From Symsagittifera roscoffensis (lineage: Eukaryota; Xenacoelomorpha; Acoela; Convolutidae), in the NCBI RefSeq assembly GCF_963678635.1, contig NC_087068.1, forward strand, positions 30,258,318 through 30,322,317: a stretch of DNA of 64,000 bases. Direction: 5' to 3'. The translations under genes were made by a program, and so were the position numbers. How positions within the stretch are numbered: position 1 is the first letter of the stretch; each line of letters begins with the position of its first letter. The notes beneath the pieces are model-generated. The model ran no database searches. It was not told where the DNA came from and worked only from the letters and a program-made list of their open reading frames with translations. Shown piece by piece: positions 17,611 to 29,295 of this stretch.

Positions 17611-19439
17611 GGTACGTCGCTGAAACGCTTGCTGATCATGATGGTTTCATGCCTTTAACAGGCCCACCCAGGAGCGCCATAAAAACGTCTATGTAACATT
17701 CGCCTAAATACTACACAGCGACGGAGCGTAGGAAAAGTACCTATTAACGACTGGCAGGCGTCAGTTACCTTAATCCTACTCGTTTTTCACCGTCTCGACC
17801 TTGCCAGTTGATTTTCTGGTCTGTTTAGGGCAAAGTAAAAAGTTACCATTTTTAGGCCATCAGTCAAACGACTTTTGATCAGCTTTCGTTTACATGCGAA
17901 CACAACCACATAGCTGAGTCTCGGATCCTCAGACTACGTGATTGTCATTAAAAACACGGCTCAAACAACCTATTTTAACATGTTTTTGTGTGACAGTTCT
18001 ATATTAAATCCATTGGAGATGGATTGACCCTTTCCTCTTTCTAGCTACTCATACTCTGAAATATTAAACAATAACGGTGTTAATTAAGATCTATGACATT
18101 CCAGCAGCTATAAAGTTGGTTTACACAGTCCCTTCACATAGAACAGTCTCTGGGGGACCAAACCTCCGCTCCCGTAATATTTCTGAGAAAACGCTCTTAT
18201 CTCTTATAATTCGTGTCCCGGGAGGGTTCCGTGGTGTATTTTTTCCCCCACTGAAGCCTCCTTCTCCACCAATATCTGTTAACAAGTGTCTTATCGTGCG
18301 TTGTTGCCACGATAAGAGGCTTCGTATTTTCCGTCTCTGGTACGACTGTTTTTCACTATTTCTGTTGTTGTTTTTTTTTTCGTCACTTTTTCAGTCAAAA
18401 TGGCCGTTTTTCGTATTTTCTCAGAAATATTCTTCTTCCAATCGAAATTTTAAAAATAAAAATTCCAGAATATTCCGACCCTCCTTCGCTATACTTTTTC
18501 ATCAATTAGGCCTTTAGTCGTTCTTTTTTACGTCGCCGGAAGGTTGTGCTGTGTCATCTGGCAGAATGGCACACTGTAACCAAATTCAGCATGTACGCTT
18601 AACAAAAACCTGCTGTGAGTTTCGTTTTCCTTAAAAGATTTGTTTATATTTCCAATTTGTTTTATCGATGTTTTCGGACTAAATTGTTTTTAATGTTTTG
18701 ATTATTTCTATTTGTTTTTGTTGTAAGGTCTTAATTTGCTGTTTTTATTCTAGCAGTCCTATCATCGCTTTTTAATTATTTGTTTATTTCATTTTACTAA
18801 TTGTTATTTAAGCAACTAATCTGAAATTTGAACAAACCTTAGTTTCACTTTACTGTATTGATGCTTAAACTCTTATACAATAATTGATGTGTTCTTTCTT
18901 TTTCTTCTTCTTATTCATAGTAACCGAGATTACAGTCAGGTGACACTTCATTACATTTCCAGACATAACTCCTACGGATTTTCTAGATGTAGAGGTGATA
19001 CAGAAAAAAAGCAGATATGTAGCCTCGATAAGATTAAAAATAAACTCGTTATGTTTCTTCAGTAAAAATAGGTAAAACGACACGAGGAAAAACATTGTAT
19101 ACTGGAAAAAGAAACGTAACCAAAAATTTTCAAATCTCAAAAATAAACCCCGTTGTGGTTTTAAAATGAATTGTCAATTTTGTCTGAAAACAAAACGTTC
19201 GAAACTTTTTATGGCTTGACTCAAGAATTGAAACAGAAATAATTCAAAGCTGGCAGACATTACGCCCCCCACATCAAAAAACCACATTCGTAGATTTCTA
19301 TGCGGAAAAAAACAGCCAATACCAAAAAAAAAATTTTCGTTCTTTGAGAGATGCAACTTTACTTCACGTTTTCCCGCACGGCTTAAAAAAACTTTGCTGA
19401 AGCTGCTAAAAATATAATTCACGCCGCCACCAATAGAAT
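17611..19439. other. Non-coding DNA, no gene seen
   Basis: AT-rich with long T runs. The only notable structure is a perfect 10-bp inverted repeat, TCTTATCGTG at 18289-18298 with its complement at 18308-18317. The open frames here are low-complexity and unsupported. Confidence 0.5.
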
Positions 19440-20282
19440 TTATCCGCACTTACAGCTCAATAAAAAAAATGCATCGGCAAATCTTGCGTTCCTAGAATTA
19501 GAAACTAACATCAATAAGGACAGGAGCGCGAGCTGTGGATGGTATCAAAAACCAACAGATACAGGTACAAATCTAAATTTTAGGAGTTGTGCCCCCTTCA
19601 CTATAAAAACAGTGTAATTGAAGGAACTGTTCACTGAGTCTTCCGGAGTACGTCTACGTATACCTGAGAAGGTTATGATAAGGCGATGAAAATGAAAAAA
19701 AAAATAGAACATGGGTCTGACAACCAGTATCCAGAACACTGGTCGTCCAGGATTGCAACTCGTGCCCTCGAAAAGATCATAGGGAAGAATGATTACATCA
19801 GACAGGATCAATAATGACGACCAGAGGTCTCCAATTAGCAGTAAGTACGTACCACCCTTGCTGTTTTTGCAATATCGAGGTAAACACAGATTTGCAAAGA
19901 AAGTGTGAGATTTCACACCGTGCAGCTAGCGTTTGCAGAAGCGTGAATTGAAAACATGTTTGCCGTCGTCACAATCAGCTTTTTTGAATGAACTAAAATC
20001 CAAAGCGGTGAACAAATTAGAATAAAGTGGATGAAAAATTAGATGTCGGCCAAACAGCCAGACATCTTACCACTAGGGTTGAGGAGCACCGAAAAGAGGC
20101 AATAACCGTCGGGCAACACCTGAAACAGTTTTTTTACAATGTTTTGAGCTCACAGGTCAGTTGAAGGATCATTGAGCAGGCCAAAATTTTAATAAATTAT
20201 TAATCTCAAAAGCACTGCATATTAGGCACTCAAAAGCACTGCTAAAACATGAAATTTACTTTAAAAATAGCACATTAGCGTA
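19440..20282 (+). pseudogene. Decayed Penelope-like element: RT end, linker and GIY-YIG endonuclease
   Basis: Translated in pieces on the plus strand. At 19480-19620: LAFLELETNI, then WYQKPTDTGTNLNF, the end of a Penelope-type RT where FLD-x-x-I and Y-x-KPT-x-T-x-LN-F are conserved. Near 19715-19790: DNQYPEHW. At 19850-19980: LFLQYRGKHRFAKK and LKTCLPS, matching the linker. At 20050-20140: DVGQTARHLTTRVEEHRKE, then VGQHLK, the core of a GIY-YIG nuclease; at 20205-20282 a KALHIRHSKALLKHE helix. Stops and phase changes are scattered throughout, so the copy is dead. The upstream RT core is not recognisable. Assignment is by motif order read by eye. Confidence 0.7.
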
Positions 20283-21321
20283 ATAATAAATTAAATAGAA
20301 CGCGTAACCCAGATCTGCTCATCAATTCTCAATGTTATAAAATGATATTGATTAAACCAATAAATTTAAACAGTTTAATGAATAAAAAACAACAACTAAT
20401 TTTTAAAAAAGAATAATATTCAAAGAGGTGTTGAGCAGCAGAAAATTTTGCGGAGGTTTACTACAGATCGCAGAGCTGGTCGAGATTACATTGCTAGTGG
20501 TTGCTGTGGTCGGTTGTTTTGAGGCCTCATTGTTTCCGAGATGCCTGAATCTTCGTCAACTGTGATGGAATTCTCAACAAATCCCGTTTCCTCCTGAGGA
20601 AAGAGCAAATCATCTACTGGTTGAGAAACAAAATGTGATTAAGGAATCATCGCGCGGTCCAATCCAAAATGCTCAGCTAGCTGGCCCATCATCTGCATTA
20701 TTCCCAACGATTTTCAGTGAAGAGTACTTGTAATTGGTGATATTTGTTGAAGTCGATTCTCATGAGCTCAAACTTAAAACGGGACATTCATTCGTGCCAA
20801 AATTACTCCAGAGACCGTTTTTCGCACTTGGATTTTTTTCTAGATTAAGCGATAATTCCACCGGGTTGATTTTTTGCATTGAAAAAATGTTTCGTGTAAC
20901 AAAATCAATTACAGAAAGAGTTCGGGCTGAAGGAGAGTGTAGTTGACTGTTTTTAAAATGAAAACAAAATGATTCGTGTTAACAGATACAGATACTTCCA
21001 TTTCAAATGAGTGGATTGAACCAATCAGATTAGAATTTCCTGATTTGATCTGAAGTCATGTCCAATCAAATTTCAGCTTCCTATCAAAGAAATGCTTATA
21101 AAAAGACGTTTCCAATCAGAACTAAGACTCAACAATAGGAATTTTTCTACACTTTGTTGTTTCAAATTACAAAAACCATCAGTTTCTCTTACTATTTTAT
21201 ATTGTCTCATGGAACGCAATTTAGCTTTTAAGGACCCACATCTTCAAAACAGCAGAAACCAGACATAAAAAAAGTCGCAAAAAAATTGTCTGCTTTATGA
21301 AAAAGAAAAATTGCCGATAAT
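20283..21321. other. Non-coding DNA, no gene seen
   Basis: AT-rich sequence after the Penelope fossil. It may contain its 3' region; no motif, repeat or supported ORF could be identified. Confidence 0.5.
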
Positions 21322-21750
21322 CAGGGTTGGCATGTTATTTAACATTGTTATTTAACATTGAATTTAACTTACAGTGTTATTTATAATTTCTAACAGTGAT
21401 GTTAGCTATTTCTTAGAAATATGAGTAATTCTTAGAAAAACAGAACGCAACTATACTGCATGCTTGTTCCGAAACGATTGTAGCGAATCCCGAACGGATG
21501 AAAAAAAGTTTTCAAACCAATTGCAGTTTCACTTGACAAACTACAGAGTGAAAAATCTCACCTGACGTATGGGAAGCTTCGTGCTCAACTCGGCGTTGAG
21601 AAAGCCGGAAAGTTGGCGTTTCTGTTCAAGAAACTCAACTCTTGTTGATATGTTAATTTAATTATTACTTTAACAAAAATAACATGTTTTTTTCGATAAA
21701 TAACAGTTAGTTTGTTATTTTTGTTTTTAACTTACATTTTGCCAACCCTG
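21322..21750. mobile_element. hAT-like MITE, 429 bp
   Basis: Perfect 11-bp terminal inverted repeats CAGGGTTGGCA (21322-21332) and TGCCAACCCTG (21740-21750), followed by weaker symmetry in AT-rich flanks. The bases outside are CCGATAAT (21314-21321) and CCAATAAT (21751-21758), an 8-bp target duplication with one mismatch. A CAGGG-type end and 8-bp duplication are typical of hAT transposons. No transposase fits in this length, so it would need a helper. Confidence 0.75.
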
Positions 21751-22080
21751 CCAATAATAGTTGTTTGCTTTAAAAAATAGAAAAATTGGCAATAATAGTA
21801 TGAAGATAGAAAAAAGAAATAAGCAGCCTGTTTGCGTATAATTAATGAAAAACTGCTAATATTGAATAGAGAGTGAAGTTTTTATGATTTTGATGTAGAT
21901 CTTGATGCGGAGGAAAGGTCGAAAACTTTATCCGCACCTAATCATGCAAAATATCGATTTTAAAAATCTTTTAAGAAATGGAGGAAAATGAGTTTTGGTG
22001 AGAAGTTTGACTGCTTTAAGTTTTGTTAGCGATGAAAATATTTCGATTTTTTTTTTCTGGAACAATCAAATTTTCTTGTC
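21751..22080. other. Non-coding flank
   Basis: AT-rich spacer between the MITE and the LINE tail; nothing recognised. Confidence 0.5.

Positions 22081-22148
<68 letters not shown>
22081..22148. repeat. (AGT)n microsatellite, 3' tail of LINE A
   Basis: 68 bases of pure AGT; on the LINE sense strand this reads (CTA)n directly after the 3' UTR. The other CR1-like LINE ends with the same repeat. Confidence 0.95.
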
Positions 22149-22185
22149 AGGCTTTAGGGCTCATTGACCCAGGGGTGTCAACCCT

Positions 22186-25055
22186 TCAGTTTTCAGCTGG
22201 CATGAGTTTTTGGTAGGGGTTACACGATCCACAGGAACACAGTACACGCCAGGTGCATGTGTCTAGCTGATTGTAACTGTTTTCAAAGTAGTTGAAGTAA
22301 CTTTCTGTCAGTTGTTTTTTCGTCGGGTTGTCGCGAAACTGTTTGTGGAGTATATTGAAAAGTTTTGGGGGCTCTCGTCCAGAAATTTTCGTCTGTTGTG
22401 CTGATGCGGTTTTTGTTGAGCTCGAAATCGCTGCATTGTCTCGTGGTGCTTTCTCTCAGTGATATTGGAATTGAATCTTCACTGACGCTGTATTTACCGT
22501 CCATGACCGATTGAAGAAACAGTATATCATGGAGTTCGATGTACATTGAGAGTGGTAAGATCTTCAGGGTACGTAGTCTCTCTTTGTATCCGATGGAGTA
22601 GTTAAGTATCCATGTAGTAGCTTTTTGTTGAACTCTTTCGATTTCCCGCATTTCGGTTTTTGATGGGTACCATAACTGCGATGCATAGGAAATGACAGGG
22701 ACGACGTAACCTACATAGGCGTTCAATTTTGTTTCGAGATTTGCATAGCATGAGATGTTACGTTTGAGGTTGAAGAAGGCTCGCCATGCTTTACCGGTCC
22801 TACGTTTAATGTTTTCGTTCCACGAGATGTTTTTTGTCATTGTCACTCCTAGGTCTTTCTGGGAGTTGACAGTGCCTAGTTTCACGCCTTTTGAACTCAC
22901 AGGCTCTGTATTTCCTTTAATGCGTAGTGCCTTACTTTTTCCCATATTTAGTACCATTTGGTTTTTGAGACTCCACTTTTCAATTTCCGTTCCGAGGACA
23001 ATTGCTTCTTCGTAGTTCTTTGCAATTACTTTAAAGTCGTCGGCGTAGCCAAAAGAAGTGCTCGGTTTGACTGATTCTGGAAGATCGTTAACGTATATCA
23101 GGAACATGAGCGGACCTAGTATTGAACTCTGTGGTACTCCACTTGTTACTGGCGTGACTGGAGATTTGCTTCTATCAATTTTAACACATTGTTTTCGTGC
23201 TGTTAGTTAGCTGGCTAGTAGTTCAAGTATTTTCCCGCCAATTCCCATTTCTGCAATTTTGGATATCAGTGGTTGATGTGGGACCTTGTCAAAGGCTTTA
23301 CTGAAGTTTACGTATAGGACCCATAGTTCAGCGTTTTCTTTGATGTCGTTTTCCAGATAAATCTCGTTCAGAAACAACAGAAGTTGTATGATCGCTGATC
23401 TGTTTTTTCTGAAACCGAACTGTGCTGGGTGTAGTTTAGTTTCGATTGTTGGATATAATCGGTCGAAGAGTATTTTTTCAAATACCTTTGATACATTTGC
23501 CAAAAGACTGATGGGTCTGTATTGCGATATGTCTGCCTTGTTGTTTTCTTTAAAGACTGGTGTTATTTCACTGGTTTTCCATCGGCGTGGAAATGATCCT
23601 TTATTAATGCAGGTTTGAAAAATGAGCTTTAGAGATTTTGCGAGTGATGTCGCGTGTTTCAGGATAATATTTCCAATGTTGTCCGGACCGCATGCTTTTT
23701 TTGTTTTCAGTGATTGGAGGCGTCTGGTTATTTCTTCCTCGGATAGTTTCAGGTGGTTTGTTTCTGATTTTATGTAAGTTTGTTTGCCGGTTAGTTCACC
23801 TTGTTTGCTGAAAACTTGGGTGAAAAATTTGTTAAACAGAGAACATTTTTGTTCATTGTTTACTGCTGTTTCAGTTGTGTCCGGTGATTGATTAAGGAAC
23901 ATTTCGTCTGGTAGGGGATGCTTTTTGTGTATCGATTTCAAGTATTTCTGAAGATCAGACATGCGGCGGCTCTTGAACACTTTAGCTTCGAATATGGCTT
24001 GATCCATTTTGATTTCTTCGTTCAGGCTTTTTTCAGCTTTTTTGATTTTCAGGAGTAGCGAGAGTGAGTTTGCTTTTGCGTATTTACGCTTCATTGTCGC
24101 GACTATCTTCATTTGATGTGAGGTGGATGATCTAATCCAGGGTGGAATTTCTGCCCTGTGTTTGGTGACTCGGGGTATTTTTTCGTCGATGATGTTCTCG
24201 AGCCATTTGTACTACTGTAACAGTAGGACGTCAATGTTGCTGTAGCAGTATGGTGTAAATGGCTGGCTGACGATTTGTTTGTTGAAATCATCCCAGTCGG
24301 TTTTCTGGTATGCGCGTTTAATAGCTGGGGTTGTTATTTTGCTCGAAGTTGGTAGGGACAAATAAGTTTTGTATGCGTGATGATCGGAACACTTTTTTCC
24401 GTTTGATGAGTATTGTGCTTCTAGTGCTGAGTCGATAGCCGAACTTAGCACAAGAGCCGGGTCAGTGGCAAGGAATACATCGAGGCTCCTGCCTTCGTGG
24501 CACGTGATTAGCTGATGTAGATCGTACTTTTCTAGAGTGTCCAGTATGTTGGCTTCATATTCGTCGTTTGAGTTTAGGCTGTCCCAGTTTGCTTCTGCAA
24601 GATTCATATCTCCGGTTAGAATGAGTTGCGATGAGTTGTCACTAAGCGAGTCATGAAGCTGTTTTAAGACGTCTTTTATGTTGTCGGGAGATGCTCTATA
24701 CGGGCTGTTTTTGGGGGGATTGTAGAAGCAGCAGATTACTATCTGCTTCTGACGAGATTTGATTTCGATGGCAGCACATTCTAGTTCGGTTTTGAGTTCT
24801 ATTCTGCTATGAGTTAAACCTTTCACTGCAATGAGGACTCCGCCGTGCTTAGTGTTCTGACCCGTATTGGGTCGATCTGTTCTGTGTATTGTGTAGTTTG
24901 ATAGAAAGAGGGCCTCGTCTGGTGCTGCAGTTGTGAGCCATGTTTCAGTTAGACAGATGATGTCGTAGTCGTTTGTAAGAACTGCATTTGCCAATGTCAT
25001 GCGTCTACTAATGTCTAGCAGGCTCCTGACATTGAAATTTAGAATACTGAGCGAA
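22186..25055 (-). pseudogene. LINE A ORF2: APE endonuclease and reverse transcriptase
   Basis: One frame from about 25055, overlapping the end of ORF1. APE-type endonuclease: NFNVRSL, LTETWL, GDMNLAEANW and SDHHAY are all present. RT: GPDNIGNIILK, YRPISLLANVSKVFE, YVNFSKAFDKVPH (the motif A Asp reads Asn), VPQSSILGP (the usual Gly reads Ser), and catalytic YADD. In-frame stops are TAG at 24212-24214 and TAA at 23207-23209. Near 22340 a phase change leads to the Cys/Trp tail CTWRVLCSCGSC, ending in a TGA at 22186. The protein would nick target DNA and prime cDNA synthesis on it; the altered motif A makes this copy catalytically doubtful. Confidence 0.9.
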
Positions 25056-25974
25056 CTTTTAGTATGTAGTATTTTTCTGGTTCTGGCGGAACATTTTCCC
25101 AGTTGTCTAGATTCTTGTCGTCAGTTTCGTTTGTGTTTTGTTGAAGCTTGAGGTTTCTGATTCGTAGACGTTTTTTGTCGTATTCGTTTTCGATCATCTT
25201 TCGGCGTAGTTTCAAAGCATCGTTTTCAATTTTTTGGTCTTCAGGGGATAGTTCCTTGCTCATATATACCTGTTTAGAGTAAGTTTTTAATTTGTATAGC
25301 GATAGCAGTATCAGCCGTCGATGGTGTTCGCTGGTTGTTTTGATTATGAGTGTTCTGTCGTTTTTGCCATTGTAGTTTCCCAATCGCCTTACATCATCGA
25401 TCGGACAGTCGATTTTTAGGAATTCCAGAATACTTTTAACTTCCTTCACGTCGTGTTCGTACCGTTCTCTTGGCGATTTGGCCTTCGATTCTGCAATGCC
25501 TCGCACCCGTAATCCGTCGTAGTTTTCTTTTTTCTTCTGGGTTTTTGCTTCTGATGTTTTTGTTGTTCTGCTGGTGGTGAGTTCACTGTCAGGTCGTGGA
25601 GCCATCTCGGTTCTCAGGGAAGTTATATGGTCCTTTATACCTTCGACGTTACCGATGTTACTTGTCAGGGATTGGAGCTGATTTTTGACTTCTTCAACGC
25701 TCTCCACTATTGGCTTTATGTCGTTGTTTTCTCTTGTGGATGCAAATTTGTCCAGCATGCGGTCCCTATGGTTTAGGCGGACACACGCGTTGCCATTAAG
25801 TAGGAGGTTTTGGCTGACCTCACTTATCCCGAAGATTGCTCGTTCACTCATTTCGGTGCACTTAGGGGTCAAGTGCATTGAGTCTCCGCATGAGACACAT
25901 AGAAACACGGCATCCCGTGCCGTTATGGGATTTGTGCATGTTTTGCAGCAGTTTTTCGGTTTTGATGGCGCCAT
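25039..25974 (-). CDS. LINE A ORF1: zinc-finger nucleic-acid-binding protein
   Basis: 311 codons from an ATG at 25974. N-terminus: a PHD/zf-like Cys cluster (CCKTC, CVSCGDSMH, PKC). A Leu/Ile-spaced segment around residues 85-125 suggests a coiled coil. The C-terminal part (DDVRRLGNYNGKNDRTLII, then VYMSKELSPEDQKIE) matches the RRM-like and basic tail region usual in CR1/L2-type ORF1 proteins. It would bind the element RNA to form the ribonucleoprotein. The last bases overlap the ORF2 start region. It is intact. Confidence 0.8.
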   Translation of the reverse strand: MAPSKPKNCCKTCTNPITARDAVFLCVSCGDSMHLTPKCTEMSERAIFGISEVSQNLLLNGNACVRLNHRDRMLDKFASTRENNDIKPIVESVEEVKNQLQSLTSNIGNVEGIKDHITSLRTEMAPRPDSELTTSRTTKTSEAKTQKKKENYDGLRVRGIAESKAKSPRERYEHDVKEVKSILEFLKIDCPIDDVRRLGNYNGKNDRTLIIKTTSEHHRRLILLSLYKLKTYSKQVYMSKELSPEDQKIENDALKLRRKMIENEYDKKRLRIRNLKLQQNTNETDDKNLDNWENVPPEPEKYYILKVRSVF

Positions 25975-26040
25975 TGTGGAATGTATTGGGGAAGTGGAAT
26001 GTGTAGGAATAGAAAAGGAATAGAAAAGTAACCCTTATCT

Positions 26041-26338
26041 CCTGCGCTTCGTAAGAAACTTAATTCCTACGATGCACTAGGGGTAAAGGCCTTGTTTGCA
26101 AAACGTGAGCTCCTACTATCCCGCGCTTTTTAAGAAACTTAATTCCCAAGAATGCACTGAGATTGTTGGAACACAGTTTGGAATTGACAAACCGAAGTTG
26201 AAATTACCCGCACTTCTTAAGAAAACTGAATTCCTATAGATGTACTGGGTTTAGTTCAACTCGGTTGGGTATATATCTACTTATGCTCTGACTTTCCCGC
26301 GCTTCTTAGGAAACTTAATTCCTATGGATGCACTGGGG
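26041..26338 (-). repeat. Four tandem 5' monomers (80-89 bp) of LINE A
   Basis: A core of about 40 bp beginning CCGCGCTTCTTAAGAAACTT and running through AATTCCTA to ATGCACTGGG occurs at 26041, 26121, 26208 and 26297. The sequence between cores varies. They sit directly upstream of ORF1, like the promoter monomers of some rodent L1 families. Confidence 0.75.
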
Positions 26339-26486
26339 CGGTTAGATTCACAAGTACTCAACAAGAATATAATTAAAGGCGAGGAGAGTCTTTCTTATTT
26401 TTGGAGTCCAAGGGCGATACGCAAGCCTTTTGTTTCTTGCTCAGCTTCTTATTGGTTTCTTTTGTGCTCTGGTCGCTTTCGATTCT

Positions 26487-26939
26487 TCACTTCTTGTTGT
26501 TCTTGTAGCTCAGTCTCTTCTTCCTGCTTTTCTTGAGTCCAGTAGGGTCTGATTTGTTTCGGATTATTGTATTAACGAGCCGCTTTTCAATGACAATGTC
26601 GGGATGGACTTTTGCGATTTCGTATTTAAGCTGGATATCCTTGCGTTTTCTACTGGATATGAGATCTCTAATGGCGTCAATTACCAAGATTCCGCTGGAG
26701 TTGAGCTCTTCGTAAATATCGCGTGTACCTTCTCTGCGAGTGTAGACGATGGCCTCTATCTTGTTGGTGTTGTTTAGATGCCTAAGCTCTTCGACTAGTT
26801 GAGATGGGGTGAGGGGGTGGAATTTGTTCGTTAATGGGTTGTAGTTACTTCGGTGTTTTGTCAGTGAGTTGTTTATTGTGTCATGCCAGATGACAAGATT
26901 TGATCGAAGTCGGAGCACACCCTGTCTTTTTACTAGATT
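26487..26939 (-). CDS. Unidentified ORF upstream of LINE A, partial
   Basis: Open from just after a TAA at 26940-26942 to a stop at 26487, about 150 codons. The protein is well ordered: SNLVIWHDTINNSL near the start, then LVEELRHLNN, AIVYTRREGTRDIYEEL, LVIDAIRDLISSRK, and a very basic end. This looks like the C-terminal part of a real alpha/beta protein, perhaps a degenerate SGNH-like or repeat-family protein, but I cannot name it. No ATG opens it near the first conserved residues, so a 5' exon or truncated start is likely. It is on the same strand as LINE A, separated by the monomers, and could be an older insertion or host-gene fragment. Confidence 0.45.
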   Translation of the reverse strand, partial: NLVKRQGVLRLRSNLVIWHDTINNSLTKHRSNYNPLTNKFHPLTPSQLVEELRHLNNTNKIEAIVYTRREGTRDIYEELNSSGILVIDAIRDLISSRKRKDIQLKYEIAKVHPDIVIEKRLVNTIIRNKSDPTGLKKSRKKRLSYKNNKK

Positions 26940-26942
26940 TTA

Positions 26943-28980
26943 CACTATCTTCAGAGGATTCTTTGAATAAGGGTTCAATGAAAGCCCGGAGATGGCTGTG
27001 GATTGTTCTCTGTGCCCCGTGATCAATCCACAGCCGTTCTCTGTGCCCCAGTTCTCTGTGCCCCAGTGATGAATTCAGATAATTCAGGGAGCTGGCCCCC
27101 ACAAAATAAACCATTTTGCATCATTCATCTATTTAATAGTGTAATTCAGCCGTAAATTCTTTTTTGATAAACTCTTCTTTTATAATAAACTCTTTTTCTG
27201 AATAAATTTTTGTTAAGAGACCTTTAGGTTGTTAGAAAAGATCTCTATTTCGTACGAAACAAAGGTCCAAAAATTATTTAAAAAATTAGTAGTCAATTTC
27301 TATTTCATCAGAAAGATAGTGAAGAGGATTGTTCTCTTTTTTTCTCGTACAGCAAATTCAAAGTTTTTTAAAAGACATTTTCGAATAAAGTTATAAGCGT
27401 TTCGACAAAAAAAATCAATTTTTAAAAACACTCAATTCTGATTGGTTGGTTTTTTTAATGATTGGCTATTTTCATCTAAGCAACAGCCAATAGAAAAAAA
27501 CTTTCATTCTGATTTTTTTTCACGCAAAAAATTATTTCTTTACAATGTATCACAAATTAAAAGTTTCGAATTTAACGAATGATTTAGACGAGAGTTTTTA
27601 CACGACAAGAAGGCAGAAAAAATTGACTGTTTTCTTTTTTCTGGCTACTGCAATCACAAAACAGCAGTTGACGCAAACATACAGAACAGATACCATTACT
27701 TTTTTGCTTATTTTCAATGCTAATTGAAAATTCCAAAATCGAAAAACGGTACGGTACTATCATCAGTCTATTTTCTAGCTTCAATCCAGGGATTTGGTCT
27801 TCAATTTAAAAATATCGGTTTATTCAGTAACACGCCTCGAAAGTGCTTCAACAACTTTAATCAGTCCTTCAACACTTCGACGAGAAAAAGATAAGAATCT
27901 ACACTCTAGAATTATTGCTGAGACAATGAAGATTCTGAGTAACAACTCGTGCGTTTGTCAAATCAAGGAAAAAGTCATACACAAAATAACTGGCTATGTC
28001 GCGATGAAACGCCACACAAAGGAAAAAATGCAAAATTTTTCAAGTAACCGACGGGTGCGAAAATAAAAATATTCAAACTAGAACTCCTGAAACAAACCAT
28101 TGATAATAGACAACCATTTTTTCAATGTTGGAGCTATCAGAAAGCCACTCTCAGAATAATGGAGTAATTCTACAGTTTCTTCCATAAGTTTTGAAAATAA
28201 AACAATTTCGTGTAACCGAAAATGGACACTGACTCTTTGTATCTAGCTTTAGCAGATGCGACTTGAGACGATAGTATGTTACCTGATCAAAAAACTCAAT
28301 GAACTTATATTCGACAAAATTCGACAAATTGGACGATGACTTTTTAGCTCCCGCAAACAAGAGTTTTTCCCGCTTACATGCTGCGCTGTTCATAAAACCA
28401 TGATAAAAAACGAAATGCCGGACTAAATGAAAAATAAATTCGCTAAAATTAAATTTTGTTCCTGTGCAGCAAGACGTATTGCTGCTATCATAATAAGACA
28501 GACAAATTCAAAATTATTAGCATAGGACTCATTAAAAGAACGCTTGGAGCTAGCTTCTGGAGATAAACACATGTACAAAAACCGACGATTTTTGATATAA
28601 CTATTTTAAACATGAGGTCGACGAGATGCGGATTAAAAAAAACAATCATATGAGCAAGCTTAAAAAGGATTTGGTTATTTTACCCACAAGTTTACTTGAA
28701 AATCAATTTTTACTGATGGATCTTTGAAAACATAATTTTGACGTGAAGTTTGCAGTTAACTTCCAAACGCTGTTGTGATTTATTTTATTTTTAATTTTTT
28801 TTCTGAAAAACTTAACTTTTTTTAATAGATTTTAATTAGAGTTCAGCATAGTTTTGATAAGTTTTAACATGAATCAGTTGGTTAGGGCACTGGTAAAAAT
28901 ATCTTAGAAATTAGCCTAGAAAATATCTTAGAAACTAGCCTAATTGTTGTGATAAACTTATTAAATAGATTTGTTATGTT
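26943..28980. other. Non-coding DNA, no gene seen
   Basis: AT-rich. At 27000-27066 there is a short local repeat of TTCTCTGTGCCCC in three copies. The small frames at 27545-28393 have no recognisable features. Confidence 0.5.
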
Positions 28981-29295
28981 TGATGTTTGTGCCTGTATGT
29001 GGAGCGCCCTCTGAGGGATTTTAGAGACAGGTCTGTCAAGTGGCTTTCTGTGGGGAGGTGGGAAACTGGAACTGGCTTGAGGAGTCTGGTGGTGCGCCGC
29101 TGGACCTACTGAGCTCGTGTGAGATTGTTCCTTGTTTTTGATTTTTATAATTCGATTTTAAAATTTAAATTAAATTAGTTGTCTTTTTTTTATTTGCTGA
29201 TTTGTAAAATTCCTACTAACCGCTTGTCATGGGTTAGTTCAGTCCCCTAAAGTCCAGTCAAAATCCTTTTTTTTTTACCTTTATGCTGCGTCAAG

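Larger units (their letters stand above)
22081..26340 (-). mobile_element. CR1-like non-LTR retrotransposon (LINE A)
   Basis: Sense strand is minus. Tandem monomers at the 5' end (26041-26338), ORF1 with a zinc finger (25039-25974), ORF2 with endonuclease and RT (22186-25055), a short 3' UTR and a (CTA)n tail. The copy is nearly full-length, with two nonsense codons and one frameshift in ORF2. The 5' limit is approximate. Confidence 0.85.

Noticed and set aside
18077-18517. 146-codon ORF
   Set aside because: No motifs, mixed composition and T-rich stretches; likely chance.
21995-22216. ORF with a long Val run
   Set aside because: It is the AGT microsatellite translated.
26881-27114. 77-codon minus ORF beside the unidentified protein
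   Set aside because: Out of phase with it and made of local CTGTGCCCC repeats.
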